Shown here: positions 22,044 to 33,129 of the stretch, in pieces
Layout: the number at the start of each line of letters is the position of its first letter
How positions within the stretch are numbered: the stretch's first letter is position 1
DNA from: Salvia splendens
Lineage: Eukaryota > Streptophyta > Magnoliopsida > Lamiales > Lamiaceae
Reading direction: 5' to 3'
Assembly: GCF_004379255.2 (NCBI RefSeq)
Contig: NW_024598727.1
Location: 50,131-114,130 of the forward strand
Length of the DNA: 64,000 nt
The notes under the pieces: generated by a model
What the model was told of the DNA's origin: nothing
Databases searched by the model: none
The model's input: the letters and a program-made list of their open reading frames with translations, nothing else
Program-made: the position numbers and the translations under genes

Positions 22044-25000
22044 ACTCTCAGGAATCCCTTAATTCCCTTTTATTGTTTGCGAATAATTCTAAAATTAGTA
22101 TAGATTTTTGAGCTATATTATGATTCTTAGTTATGATGTCAACAATATTTGTTTTTTTGAGTTTCCGTGTAATGTTTGCTCAACTTCTGGATTCCATGAT
22201 TTCATTTTTCATTATTCCAATATGTATCATTTCTTCATCGTCTAGAATTAGTGTGAATACCTAATTCATTCCATAAATAATGTCTAATTATATACGTTTA
22301 ACGTTATTATAATGCAATAAATTTCTACCATTTTATGTTCCATTTTAGTGCAATGAATTGATATGTGGTGATATTATTTTTATGTTAGAAGTGTTAAAGA
22401 AGTCCATAATCTCATTTTCATTAGATGTCATTTTAGCTTTTGTAGCGAAATCTAATAATTTTCTATTTTGTACTATACGACTTGAGTGCATTAAAACGTT
22501 CCCAATTGAAATTGAAAACAAATAAGTTAATAGTAATGGTGATTATTATTAATCAATTATAGCTGTGACAATTTTTTTTAATAATTTTGATATTTTGAAT
22601 ATTATAAGTAGGGGATTAACTATTTGTTAGAAAAAATTATTTGTGTTTTCGTAGTATAGAAATGTAAAGGTTTGTCAAAGGTAATTTTCACAAGTGCCTA
22701 GACTTGATGTACTCTCTTCATTGCATTCCTATTAATTGGGTTTGTTTTAATTTCATTTAAGTTTATTTAATTTTATGTCTTTAGGTATACAATGAATTGT
22801 TAATCTATACATATTTATAATTTTAAATCTTATACTTAAATTGTTCCTCATTCATTTTATTAATTTTTATTAATTGATAATTTAATATAAAAATATAAAA
22901 ATAAATTAATTCATGCATTCGCACGAGGGTTAATACTAGTTCTAATAAAACTGAAGATGTAATAAATTTGAGAATAAGATATTGAGGCGAGGGAAAAGAC
23001 GGAGCAGTCGTTTGACGGCCAATCCATATTTCATTGAAATAATCCATTCATATTTCATGCAAATAATCTGATATATCAATCATCATTACAGGGCCTTCCC
23101 TATACGACCCGCTCTCCACCTCAATTAGCATTAGATAGGTTTAATTCATACTACTATAATTCAAATTTCTCAATTTTGCTTATAAAAGTGTGAAAATCTT
23201 TTTTTTTCCTTTCTGACTATTGATTTTTATCAAATTAGGTAATAAAATTTTAAAAATATCACTAGAGGACATTCATCTTTAATTTAATACTCCCTCCATT
23301 CCAAGCAAGAGCATGAGATTTTATGCAACTTTATTTTATGTGTTAAGTGCAAAGAATAAAATAAGAGAAATAGAATAAAGTAAAGATATGTTTTTATTTT
23401 TAATAATGAGTCATCTTAGATGAGACAAATCAAAAAGAGACATGAGTCATCTTCAATGAAACAAATAGAATATCATTTAAACTACTTTTTCACATTGTGA
23501 ACATTTTTTTACTTGAAAATGCCATCAAGCTCCAAAAGGGCATTTCAGTTAATTTGTGACGAGAAATAGAGATAAGATTTGACATATTGTCTTCTCCACT
23601 TCATCTATCTGTCTTCCCTCTTCTTCATTTTCTTTCAATCTTCTTCTCTATACAAAACAAACACATTGAAATCTCACCTCTATGTCTTCACTGGGCAACA
23701 TTCATAGTGGCAGAGCTTGTCTGGTTCTAAGAAGAATGATGATAATATCTAGATTTACTGAATTAGCACCCCTCTCTCTTCTTAAAAAGATGTTGATGCT
23801 GGGAATAATGTTGATAATCTCTAAGAAGAATGACGTTAAAATTCACCATAAAAATTATTCCTAGAGTTACTAAATCGGCACCCCTTTGTCCAACAAAATT
23901 TTACTTTTAGATCCTTCTACCATTGAGCTTTTCAATCTGGGAAGTTTTTTTTATTTTTTTAAATTCTGGCACTGTGAGAGACGCATTGGGCCCCGATTTT
24001 ACTCATTGTTTGATTTGTTTGTTTCATTTGCTATTGGGCCCCAAAATGGTCTAGGCCTGAGCAAAGAACCGAGTAATGAGCTGTTAACTTTTAGGGCACA
24101 TTGGGCCCCGATTTATTTCTTGTCTCTTGTGACACTGGATTATAATTATAACCCCAAGTCCCTAACCACAAAATCTTCCTGACTTAAATTTGGGGCTGCT
24201 AATATACAGTGTATAATGTATTCATATACCTAAGCCTAGTTAAAATGAGAAATATATTACTATTATCTGTTACATGTTAATTGAATCATTTTTCTCTTTT
24301 TTGAAAGTTCTAATATAATTAAATCATTTCTATTTTTGGCAAAACGTAACTCTCTCTTTTACTTTATTCTTTCTATATCTCTCTTACTTTGTTCTCTCTT
24401 ACTTTTATCATCATTCATTTAACACACTATTCTTAAACTGTATACCGAAAAGAAATGCATCTATTAATGAAGAACAACTGAGGGAGTAATTAATAAAGGT
24501 CAAATGGTCAGAAAGTAATTTTGCTTTCTGACCATGCCAATAAACCAAATGCCTGAATACAAATAATTTGTACTAACACACACAATCCAAACATCCGAAA
24601 TAAGAAATCCTATCCACACAGGGCAATGTCGACCGTAAGGAATGCTCTATCACTAGATTCACTACTATGGCTCTGCTTGGTACAACTGAATAAAATGAGA
24701 GAATGTAATTGTATTTTTGCTCTTATTTCATTTTTTTGTTTGGTATATTTTTTTGCTTAAGAATCATCATTTCATTTTTTATGGGAATATCTATTCTTTT
24801 TATTTAGCCCAAAAATGACCATTCCATTCTCTTTTCTTCTTATAATAGGACGGAGGAAGCATAAAAATTCATTCTTCTTCTAAACCCTAAATCCTAAATC
24901 CTAAAACCTTAAAATTGATCACTTATAATGGGACGGAAGGAGTATAAAATTGAAGATTTTATTGTATAGCAATAAAAATAACGAAAGAAATGTTGAACAT

Positions 25001-25385
25001 GAAGAAACGGTTGTACCTACATTTAATCCATCGGATCAGTCCATCTGATTTTGGGTCTGGCCAAATCGGGTTGCGGGCTAATCGGGTTGTGTAACGAGTT
25101 ATGTATATATGTGTGTTTTTGTGTGCATAGTGTGTGTATTTAGCGAGTATGTATGTGCGAAATGTGTGTATTTATTTGTAGTTACCAAGCAAATGAAGAA
25201 ATCAATCAAGGAATAATATTTCCCAAACACAAGAATATAATGAAATGCCAATCTTTATTCTATTCTCATCTTCATTTTATTCACTCTTTATTATATTCAA
25301 TCATACCAAGTATGGCCAGGAACTTGCCTTATCTTCTTCTTTCGAATTCCGTTGTTGGATCTCATATAGTACGTTGGCCCATCAT
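22044..25385. other. AT-rich intergenic DNA with MITE fragments, no gene seen
   Basis: No ORF here has a recognisable domain. Stowaway-like single ends are visible: CTCCCTCCATTCC at about 23290 and right-end-like GGACGGAAGGAGTA at about 24930-24944. A duplicated TTGGGCCCCGATTT occurs at about 23985 and 24101. I could not pair these ends into complete elements. Confidence 0.5.
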
Positions 25386-25388
25386 TAA

Positions 25389-25589
25389 GGGGGTGTTCGG
25401 TTTGCAAAATTGTATCCGAGATTAAATTTGTAGTGTATTTGGTTCATAAGATTTAACCCCACAACACAATTCTAGATGGATAATCATGAGATAATTAGTC
25501 ATAGCTAACCCCTTATGACTAAAATAATCCCACAACTCAATCCTAGATTGTATCTTGGTATTATTTTATCTTGGAAACCGAACACCACC
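25389..25589. mobile_element. Tourist-like (PIF/Harbinger) MITE
   Basis: A 201-bp unit starts GGGGGTGTTCGGTTT and ends AAACCGAACACCACC, forming an imperfect terminal inverted repeat. The trinucleotide TAA occurs on both sides (25386-25388 and 25590-25592), as expected for PIF/Harbinger insertions. No coding capacity. Confidence 0.8.
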
Positions 25590-25646
25590 TAAGAAGATAA
25601 TTTATAAACAATATTTCACATGACAATAATACATATGGCATGTATA

Positions 25647-25836
25647 CAGGGGCGGAGTTGGAAATTTATAGGAAGAGGGGCAAATTTACATATGTAGAAT
25701 TTTTAAGAATTTAAGGAAGGACATTTAGTAAGAGATTAAAAGAAATATATTTTAAAATACGTACTCCATATATATTGGGTGGAAAATATGAGGTGGGGCA
25801 ATTGCCCCTCTCCACCTCCATGTTGATCCGCCCTTA
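25647..25836. mobile_element. hAT-type MITE, copy 1
   Basis: A 190-bp unit starts CAGGGGCGGAGTTGG and ends GATCCGCCCTTA. It is flanked by a perfect 8-bp duplication CATGTATA (25639-25646 and 25837-25844), the length typical of hAT transposition. It shares its terminal sequence and the GGTGGGGCAATTGCCCCT-like interior with copy 2 at 27778-27965. Confidence 0.85.
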
Positions 25837-25844
25837 CATGTATA

Positions 25845-27769
25845 TGAACGGTTTGAAAATGAGAGTTCTCCATATTTGTTTTAGGATTATAAAGGGCAGT
25901 TCAACTGACTGGATAGCTCATCTATGTTAAAGTTATGTAACACAAATTATTCTTTATCGTGTTTTGTTTATTTATCACAGTCTATATTGGCCTATGTCCA
26001 AACTACAAATCAAAATTAACTTTTTATCATTAACAAATTTACAATACACAATTAAATTCTTTAACGTTCTCAAAATCAATGTCTTTCATACATACATCCC
26101 TCTCCACAGATCTAACGCAGGTTAGGTATTTCACTACATATACAATACGTTTGGGGTTAACATATTAATTTTAATAAAACTATTTTAAACATTCGTTTTA
26201 AATGATCATCTTTTGGGCGCTGGAAAGATTAATCAAAATCAAATTTAACACCCCCATTTCAGAAAAAAAAGATCAAATTTAATAATAGAAAACTACAGAA
26301 AAAGATCAAATTTAATAAAAAAAAACAAGATCAAATTTTAAAAAAAAGAGCTACCCATTTGGAAATATATATCTCTTCTGATTAGCTTACAACTTTTAAT
26401 TAAATAATTCCAAATGAAGTGATCAAATTTAATAAAAAAAGAAGATCAAATATTATATATTAAAAAAAACTACCCATTAGGAACTATATCTCTCTCTTCT
26501 GATTAGCTTACAGCTTTTAATTAAATAATTCCGAATGAAGTGATAATTATAACCGGTTTCTTAACTCAAATTCTCTACGCAAAAGCTGCCTTATCGGTGT
26601 ACTCCTATATATTAAACTAAAAATTGGAAGATATAGTATAATTATAACCTCAAAATTTTCTTGTATTGGATTTGAATTAAATTCGAGCATGTTATATGTA
26701 TGAATTGCGTTCCGTCTTGAACAATCTTTAGCCTAGCAAATTGGACCACGAAATAAAATTAAAAGAAGGAAAGAGTCTTTGTCATACCAATATCTAACAA
26801 TTTAGCTAAATAATTCCTAACATCATTTATTTCCGCAACTTTGATCTAATTAGGCAACATTTATTGGTTTAGGATGTTGTTGGACTTGAGGTTATGAATT
26901 GATTAATTAGATGTTACGTTGATTGTTTTATTAAAACACCCATCTGACGGTGTAAAATTATTATGATGGTTAGAACTAAAAATAGGCGCACAAGGGCACG
27001 TTTATATGTGTTTTTTTTTTTTCACAAATCTAAAACACCTCAAACTCAATGTATATTAAATTTGCCATAAAATTTTCAATTTAAATTACTCCTATTTTTT
27101 AATATGTCATATATTAAATTAAAGGTGATATAATTGGATTACTTTGATAAACAAATTGTATCGCAGTTGTGTCTATCTGGGCGTCACACATCGCGTCGTC
27201 GAAAAAGAAAAAAAGTTGTATAGAGTTGTATTAATTGTTGTATCAAACCGAAAACATACATTCACATACTAACAACGTATCTGACATCAGAGAAATTGCA
27301 TCATATATATTGATTTTCATGTTATAGCATAATGAAAAATAGTTTGCATTGACGATAATCAATTCATCCATAACCTAATAAAAACATCCATGAAGCCGAT
27401 TTTTATGGATAATGTTGAAACTGATTTCGTGTAGATTACAAATTCACCCTTTTTACATTTTTAAATCTAATTTAGATCTACAATTTGAATCCGCATGACA
27501 AATTCTGGAGTCCTCCGATCAAAAAATCTATCATAATTGAATGTATGTTATTATTTTAAATTAAGTTGTTTTCGAAATGCACCACTATATAAATTTGATG
27601 GATGTATTGTCATGGAATTTCCTATTTTAAGCTTAATTCCCTATCAATGTGAGAATGCGTGCATCAAATCTTAGCCCATGATTTTTCTTTACATGATTAT
27701 ATTTTCCTTGCAGAAGAACAGACGACGACTAATCCCGAGATTACATTGATAAATTTATGCAGACAATTG
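25845..27769. other. AT-rich intergenic DNA, no gene seen
   Basis: No supported ORF or RNA gene. It contains repeated GATCAAATTTAA words around 26265-26460 and the tandem duplication at 26351-26545. Confidence 0.55.
26351..26545 (+). repeat. Tandem duplication with about 119-bp period
   Basis: CTACCCATTTGG to CAAATGAAGTGAT (26351-26424) recurs as CTACCCATTAGG to CGAATGAAGTGAT (26470-26545), sharing TCTTCTGATTAGCTTAC and TTTTAATTAAATAATTCC. The copies differ at a few bases. Confidence 0.75.
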
Positions 27770-27777
27770 CTGACGAC

Positions 27778-27965
27778 CAGGGACGGAGCCAGAAATTCTA
27801 TATAGGTGGGGCAAAATTCCATACAAAGATATTTTAAGGATTTTAGAAGGGGCATTTATAAAGGTATTTCAAAAAAAATTTAAAAATAATGATCAAAATA
27901 GCACAAATGAAATTTTTTGAGGTGGGGCATTTGCCCCTTGTAGGATGCATGTACATCCGTCCCTG
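27778..27965. mobile_element. hAT-type MITE, copy 2
   Basis: A 188-bp unit starts CAGGGACGGAGCCAG and ends CATCCGTCCCTG, with near-perfect inverted ends. A perfect 8-bp duplication CTGACGAC flanks it (27770-27777 and 27966-27973). Same family as 25647-25836. Confidence 0.9.
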
Positions 27966-28035
27966 CTGACGACTAATCAATTTAATGGTGAAAATTTGCC
28001 AGCGATACTCTATGATTGTTTTATGTAGATAAATA

Positions 28036-28245
28036 CTCCCTCCATTCCTTCATAGTTGAGGCGAAACTTTTCGGTACGGAATTAAGAAAGAAATGTTGAG
28101 TGTGTTAAATAAATAGATAAAAGTAGAGAGAATAAAGTAAAAAATGAATAAAGGAAAATAATAAAGTAAATAAGAAAGAAAAAAAATTACTATATATAAA
28201 AATGACTCAACTATAAATGACTTAACTATAAGGGAACGAAGAGAT
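28036..28245. mobile_element. Stowaway-like MITE
   Basis: The left end is CTCCCTCCATTCC and the right end GGGAACGAAGAGAT, an imperfect inverted repeat. TA occurs on both sides. Length about 210 bp, no coding capacity. Confidence 0.65.
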
Positions 28246-28385
28246 TATTGGATTTGTATTCAACATCAACAGTAATAGATTTGGGTTTAACATCAACAAC
28301 ATAAGAGAAACTGTTTTATCATCATCTGGGTGTAATGAACATAATAATTCTAAAGGTATTTTTTTCTTTTATTAGCAAATAAATA

Positions 28386-28584
28386 CTTCCTTGCATCAAA
28401 GATGACCCATTTTTCTTTTTTTGTTTGTTACACCTAAGATGACCAAGTACTAAAAATAGAAATCTATTTATATCTACTTTATTCCTCTCTTTTACTTTCT
28501 CTCCACCTAACAAATAAAATAAAATCGCATAAAATCTTGTCGCGCCCAAGGATGGGATAATAATCTTCCCTGTGACGAAGGAAG
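28386..28584. mobile_element. Stowaway-like MITE
   Basis: The left end is CTTCCTTGCATC and the right end GACGAAGGAAG, flanked by TA (28384-28385 and 28585-28586). Length 199 bp. Confidence 0.65.
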
Positions 28585-28604
28585 TATAAATTTAAAGGTC
28601 GCAT

Positions 28605-28663
28605 CATGGTGGACTCGAATCCGAGACTTTTTAGCTCATGCATTACCACTATACTTGGGACCT
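28605..28663 (-). repeat. tRNA-like pol III promoter pair, possible SINE head
   Basis: On the minus strand TATAGTGGTAATGCATGAG (A-box-like) is followed about 20 nt later by GGATTCGAGTCC (B-box-like), the arrangement of tRNA-derived SINEs. The rest of the unit does not fold into a standard tRNA by eye, and no SINE tail or target duplication was identified. Confidence 0.35.
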
Positions 28664-29518
28664 TTTTCTTTGTTTATTTGCAAATATAGGTTGTAATTTA
28701 ATTTCATATTTACGATGTTATATACTCCCTATGTCCTATTTAAGATATCCACATTTTCTTATTATTTTGTCCCACTAAAGATGTTCACTTTCTATATTTA
28801 AAATAATCCCTTTTTCTTCTGTTCTCATTAAATTATCTAACTATATTTTTCTTTCTACTTATTCCACCTAATAATTCTTCCTAAAAGGTGGAGACACTCG
28901 CGAAGGTGAATATTTAGAATGAAACTTAGTAGGTAATCGTCTCTTATAAGTATTTTACTTTAAAACTATAATTATGTTTACATGATTAAAAAATTGAAAT
29001 GACACTGGCGTTGTATAATTGATGAAGCGTTAGTTTGCTGCATTTACTGTTACTACATGATTTCGAAATTGCATATAATTTGGAAATAATGTACTAGGAT
29101 ATGATTTGATGTTGAAATTTTTTCATTTAAATAATGTTCAGTAACAAGCCACTGACGGAAAGTCAGTGATGATAAGGTAGAAGGATGACGATGATATTAA
29201 GTTGGCCACAAAAATTGACAAATAATGTTGTGCCCACCAATTTTCTTCAATTAGTTTAAACTATTATATTCCCAATATGGGACATTATCAATCTATCACT
29301 CCTGCGATCAATATCAACCGAGCAAGATGCACATTTCTCAAGCGCCCAAGTGAATATCATATTAATACCCGATAATTTAAATATATTTTTTATTGTAAAA
29401 ATAGAAATTTTATTTATTAATTATATATATAGATGTAAGATTTTTGTGATATAAATTGGTAAATAATTATATTTTGTGATATGGTATAATCTTTCACATT
29501 AGATATAGAAATTTTGTA
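28664..29518. other. AT-rich intergenic DNA, no gene seen
   Basis: A Stowaway-like left end (CTCCCTATGTCC at about 28723) is visible without a clear partner. Nothing else supported. Confidence 0.5.
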
Positions 29519-29753
29519 CTCCCTCCGTCTCTCTGTAGCTGAGTCGTATTTCTTTTTGGGTTGTCCAACGGTAGCTGAGTCATTTCCTTTTTTTTTGCAA
29601 AAAAGTATTTTACTCTCTCTTACTTACTATCTCTTCATCTCTCTACATTTTTTTCTTTTTATTTTATTCTCCTTTTACTTATGTCATTTAAAACAATTTT
29701 TCTTAAATCCTATGATGAAAGGAATTGCCTCTCCTACATAGGGACGAAGGGAG
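29519..29753. mobile_element. Stowaway MITE
   Basis: The left end CTCCCTCCGTCTC and the right end GGGACGAAGGGAG form a strong inverted repeat. TA lies on both sides (29517-29518 and 29754-29755). Length 235 bp. ORFs overlapping it are not genes. Confidence 0.8.
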
Positions 29754-29755
29754 TA

Positions 29756-31199
29756 TTGCTTTAGTGAGCTATGTTGTTTTACATTTAAACATGACTTGTG
29801 ACTTGTGAGTTTAATGTAGGACAACTTTGCACAAAAGAAAAACTTTATTATTTTGAATAAATTTGTTCGTTTTGAATACAAAACCAATGTTTAGTTAGTT
29901 TAGTGATAAATGGACTTTGGTAAAATCTAAAGACGTTGTGGGTTCAAAACCGTACTCCCTCATTTTTTTTTAATTTTTTTTTGTACTTTTTCATTCCAAT
30001 CTTCTTTCTTTTTTGCTTTTGTATTCTTAATAGCAAGTTCATATTTCTGTTCTTAATAGCATGTCTATATTTTTATTATTATGTAATTTCATTAGTATTA
30101 GCATTTAATTTATATAAAAGTAATTAGGATATGAATTTAATTTAAATATTAATTTAAAACATTAATTAAATATAATTTGTATGTGAATATTTTATTTTGT
30201 ATAAATTTATAATTTATACTATATAGAAATGATTATTTAATTATAATAATACATAATAAAAAAATTAAAATTAAACATTAATGAAAACTATAAAAGTCAG
30301 ACTCGTGAATAGTTAAGGGAACACACTACTAGAAATTGATATATCACAACATTTATTTTATGAAAATTAATAAAAAGGTGTCAATACAATTGGATAGATG
30401 GTGGATTGTTAGCGTTGTGTCTAAAATAACGAATGAGATAAAAATAAAATAAAATAAAAAAAAGTACTCCGGAGCTCTTCAAGAATAAAGGAAAGGAATG
30501 ATTATAATGATGCGATTGAGGATAACTTAATAGGCTAATACCATGTATAGAAATTACTTAATCTAACAGAGTTTTTTTAAATTAGTAAACATGGCACTGC
30601 TATTAGTGGATGCGTTTTGATTTGATAAACGGAAATAATGTACCCATACGTAATTCTATAGTAAAATATACAAACACAGTTGATGTATATTAGTACTCCA
30701 TTATATACATAAATCCAAATATATATACATTAGTCCAAAATTTATCAGCGATACCAGTTACCAGAGCCATGTGTGCAATGTCGACTTATCACACCATATT
30801 ATCCCATCATTTTTTTCTTTTACTTGTTTCTTGTTTCTTGTTTCTGATACTGCTGTTTCCACTGCTTCTCATCTTTCTTTGAACATAAATTCTCGTTGGA
30901 TTTGATAAATATAAAAATAAGAATTTATGGGATGCCAAGCATGAGAAAAGTGGTCTGATTAATACTTTTTGACTAAATTATTATCTATTTGTTTAAGAAG
31001 GTCGTATGTGATACTAGAAATACTAATTTGGAGTGGAGTGAAGGATGGAAAATAAGAAAAAATTAACGGTGTTAGTGTTATATGACGGAATGTACTAATT
31101 TGAAACACTAATCAAACTTTTTGTATGATATATGCTAACTTAAAACCTTTTGTACTAATTTGTAACGTTGATGAAACATTTTGTATGCGTTGTGTAATT
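29756..31199. other. AT-rich intergenic DNA, no gene seen
   Basis: No supported gene. A CTCCCTC end after about 29954 followed by poly-T, and many simple A/T runs, are present. Confidence 0.5.
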
Positions 31200-31950
31200 A
31201 CTCCCACGATAACACGACACGGACCCGCACGAAATTAACACGACACGAACACGCACGTTCAGGATTTGGGTCCTTATAGGGTCGACCCAATAAGAACACG
31301 AAGATAACGGGTTGGGTTGGGTCGTGTTTGTGTCGGGTTTGGGTTATACGTTAAGAAAAAAAATATTTTTTATTAATTAAAAAATTATTAAACTTTAATT
31401 TTTAGTTATTTTTGTTGATTAAAAATATTATACTTTAATTTCAATTAATTAAAAAATATTATAATTTAATTTTAATTAATTAAAAAATACAATACTTTAA
31501 TTTTATTAATTAAAATATATTAATTAATTTTTTATGAATTTCAAGAAAATATTATGCTTAGATTTTATTAAAAATTAATTTTTTTAATTATTTAATTTTA
31601 TTGTATAGATTTAATATTACTATACTTTAATTTTATTATTTTGATTAAGAAAATAATTATTTTAATTTGATAATTTTTTATTTTATCTTGTAATATCATG
31701 TTTAAATCGTATAATAACATCATGTTTTAGTCGTTATCGTGTCGTGTGAAGCTAACTTACTATCACTAACAGAGAGTTCATTTTTTTTGGTTACACGATA
31801 ACACGCACGAACCCGACACGAACCCGTTGGGTTGAGACACGATAAGAACCCGATGATATCGGGTTGGGTTGGGTTGGGACACGATTGGGTTGGGTCGATA
31901 ATGGGTTGACACGATAACGACCCAACCCACACGATTTGACAGCCCTAGAT
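31200..31950. repeat. Repeat rich in CACGATAACACGAC / GGGTTGGGTTGGG motifs, probably a non-autonomous DNA transposon
   Basis: GC-richer ends (about 31205-31345 and 31730-31945) with many CACGA and GGGTTGGG words flank a very AT-rich core. The right end TTGACAGCCCTA (about 31937-31948) resembles the TAGGGCTGTCAA termini of widespread plant hAT-like non-autonomous repeats. The matching left end was not found. The minus-strand ORFs here come from the short repeats. Confidence 0.45.
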
Positions 31951-32540
31951 GGAGGGTCACCGGTTGTCGCCCATTGTGGGTGTGGGGCTATGACGTTGAG
32001 GGTGTGGGGGTCGTTGTAGGGGGAATGGGTTGGGGAGGCCACCTTGATAATACATACTCCCATATTCCTAAATATTTAGGTTTTGTAATTTGATAATACA
32101 CAAATTCATCCTTTTTAGAAAATATAAAAGGTATAAATTTTTAGGACTTTTAAATTTTAATGTTTTGATTTTGTAATTTTTTTTTCTTAATTAATGAAAT
32201 AATTTCATGTTACTAGCTGCTCTGTAAATAGTGTTAAAACTAATGTGTGATGCGTGACGAAAAGCATGAAAGTTGTGGTATGATGCAGAAAATGAGAAAA
32301 ATGATAACATGGAGAGACTCCTGTGTGGATACTCTTATTTCATCTTTAGCCCTTTGCCAAAAAAAACCAAATCATCTTAGACGATCTGAATTACAAAGTA
32401 TTAATATTTATAATAATTTTAGACATAATCAACATATTGTAATTAGTAAAATAAAACTGCATGTAATAAATATATTAACAAATTGCCATAAAAAGCAATA
32501 GTAAGATTTGTTAACTTGTCGGTCCTGCAACTTTAAATAA
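31951..32540. other. Intergenic DNA, no gene seen
   Basis: No supported gene or complete repeat. The plus-strand ORF at 32247-32501 has no recognisable domain. Confidence 0.5.
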
Positions 32541-32542
32541 TA

Positions 32543-32763
32543 CGTCCTCCATCGCCAAAGAATATGCACTTTGGGTACAACACGAATTTTAATATAAAAT
32601 TGATAAAGTAAGAGAGATATAGAGAAAAAGTAATTAAAGTATTTTTACTGGAGAATGAGTTCCACCTCATTAGAGAGAAAATAGTTTCCAAAACTAGAAA
32701 GTGCATATTCTTGTGGGACGGACTAAAAAGGAAATAATGCATATTCTTGTGGGATAGATGGAG
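32543..32763. mobile_element. Stowaway-like MITE upstream of the P450 gene
   Basis: The left end GTCCTCCATCGCCAAAGAAT and the right end ATTCTTGTGGGATAGATGGAG are imperfect inverted repeats, each carrying GCATATTC or its complement. TA lies on both sides (32541-32542 and 32764-32765). It lies about 370 bp upstream of the P450 start codon. Confidence 0.65.
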
Positions 32764-33044
32764 TAGCTAATTGTATTATAATTTTAATAATTTTTTATTT
32801 CTCCTATTTTTTGAAGTCTAGTTTTTATTCTATATATCTTAATACTAAATCAGTGGATTCCTGATTGCTATATAAATTTGCAAAAAAGTTATAAATTTCG
32901 ACATTCACGTAATTAACCGTTTTAAAAAATTGGGAAATTAGCCAGAATTTAATAAAATTTGTGACTTCTTTTTTTCTTTCAATTTTTCCTGTATATATTA
33001 CGTAATGAAATTAGAGAGCGCGAAAAACACCGACAAACCATTAG

Positions 33045-33052
33045 TATTTAAA
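33045..33052 (+). promoter_or_regulatory. Candidate TATA box of the P450 gene
   Basis: TATTTAAA lies 78 bases upstream of the ATG at 33130, leaving room for a short leader of about 40-50 nt. It is the best candidate in an otherwise AT-rich upstream region. Confidence 0.5.
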
Positions 33053-33129
33053 AAGCACGGTAATCGCAACCGCATCAATCAATCTGCACAAGAAAACAGA
33101 GAGAAGCTCTCTCAACCAATCCCAATCCC

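Noticed and set aside
23886..24182. Plus-strand ORF near the TTGGGCCCCGATTT repeats
   Set aside because: No recognisable domain, AT-rich surroundings and internal repeats; not supportable as a gene.
29885..29955. tRNA-like A and B boxes (TTAGTTTAGTGATAAA and GTGGGTTCAAAACC)
   Set aside because: Suggestive of a SINE head, but no clear 3' body, tail or target duplication; too weak to annotate.
31791..32063. Telomere-like GGGTTGGG runs and overlapping ORFs
   Set aside because: The plant telomere unit is TTTAGGG; these words belong to a dispersed repeat, and the ORFs follow from the short repeat.
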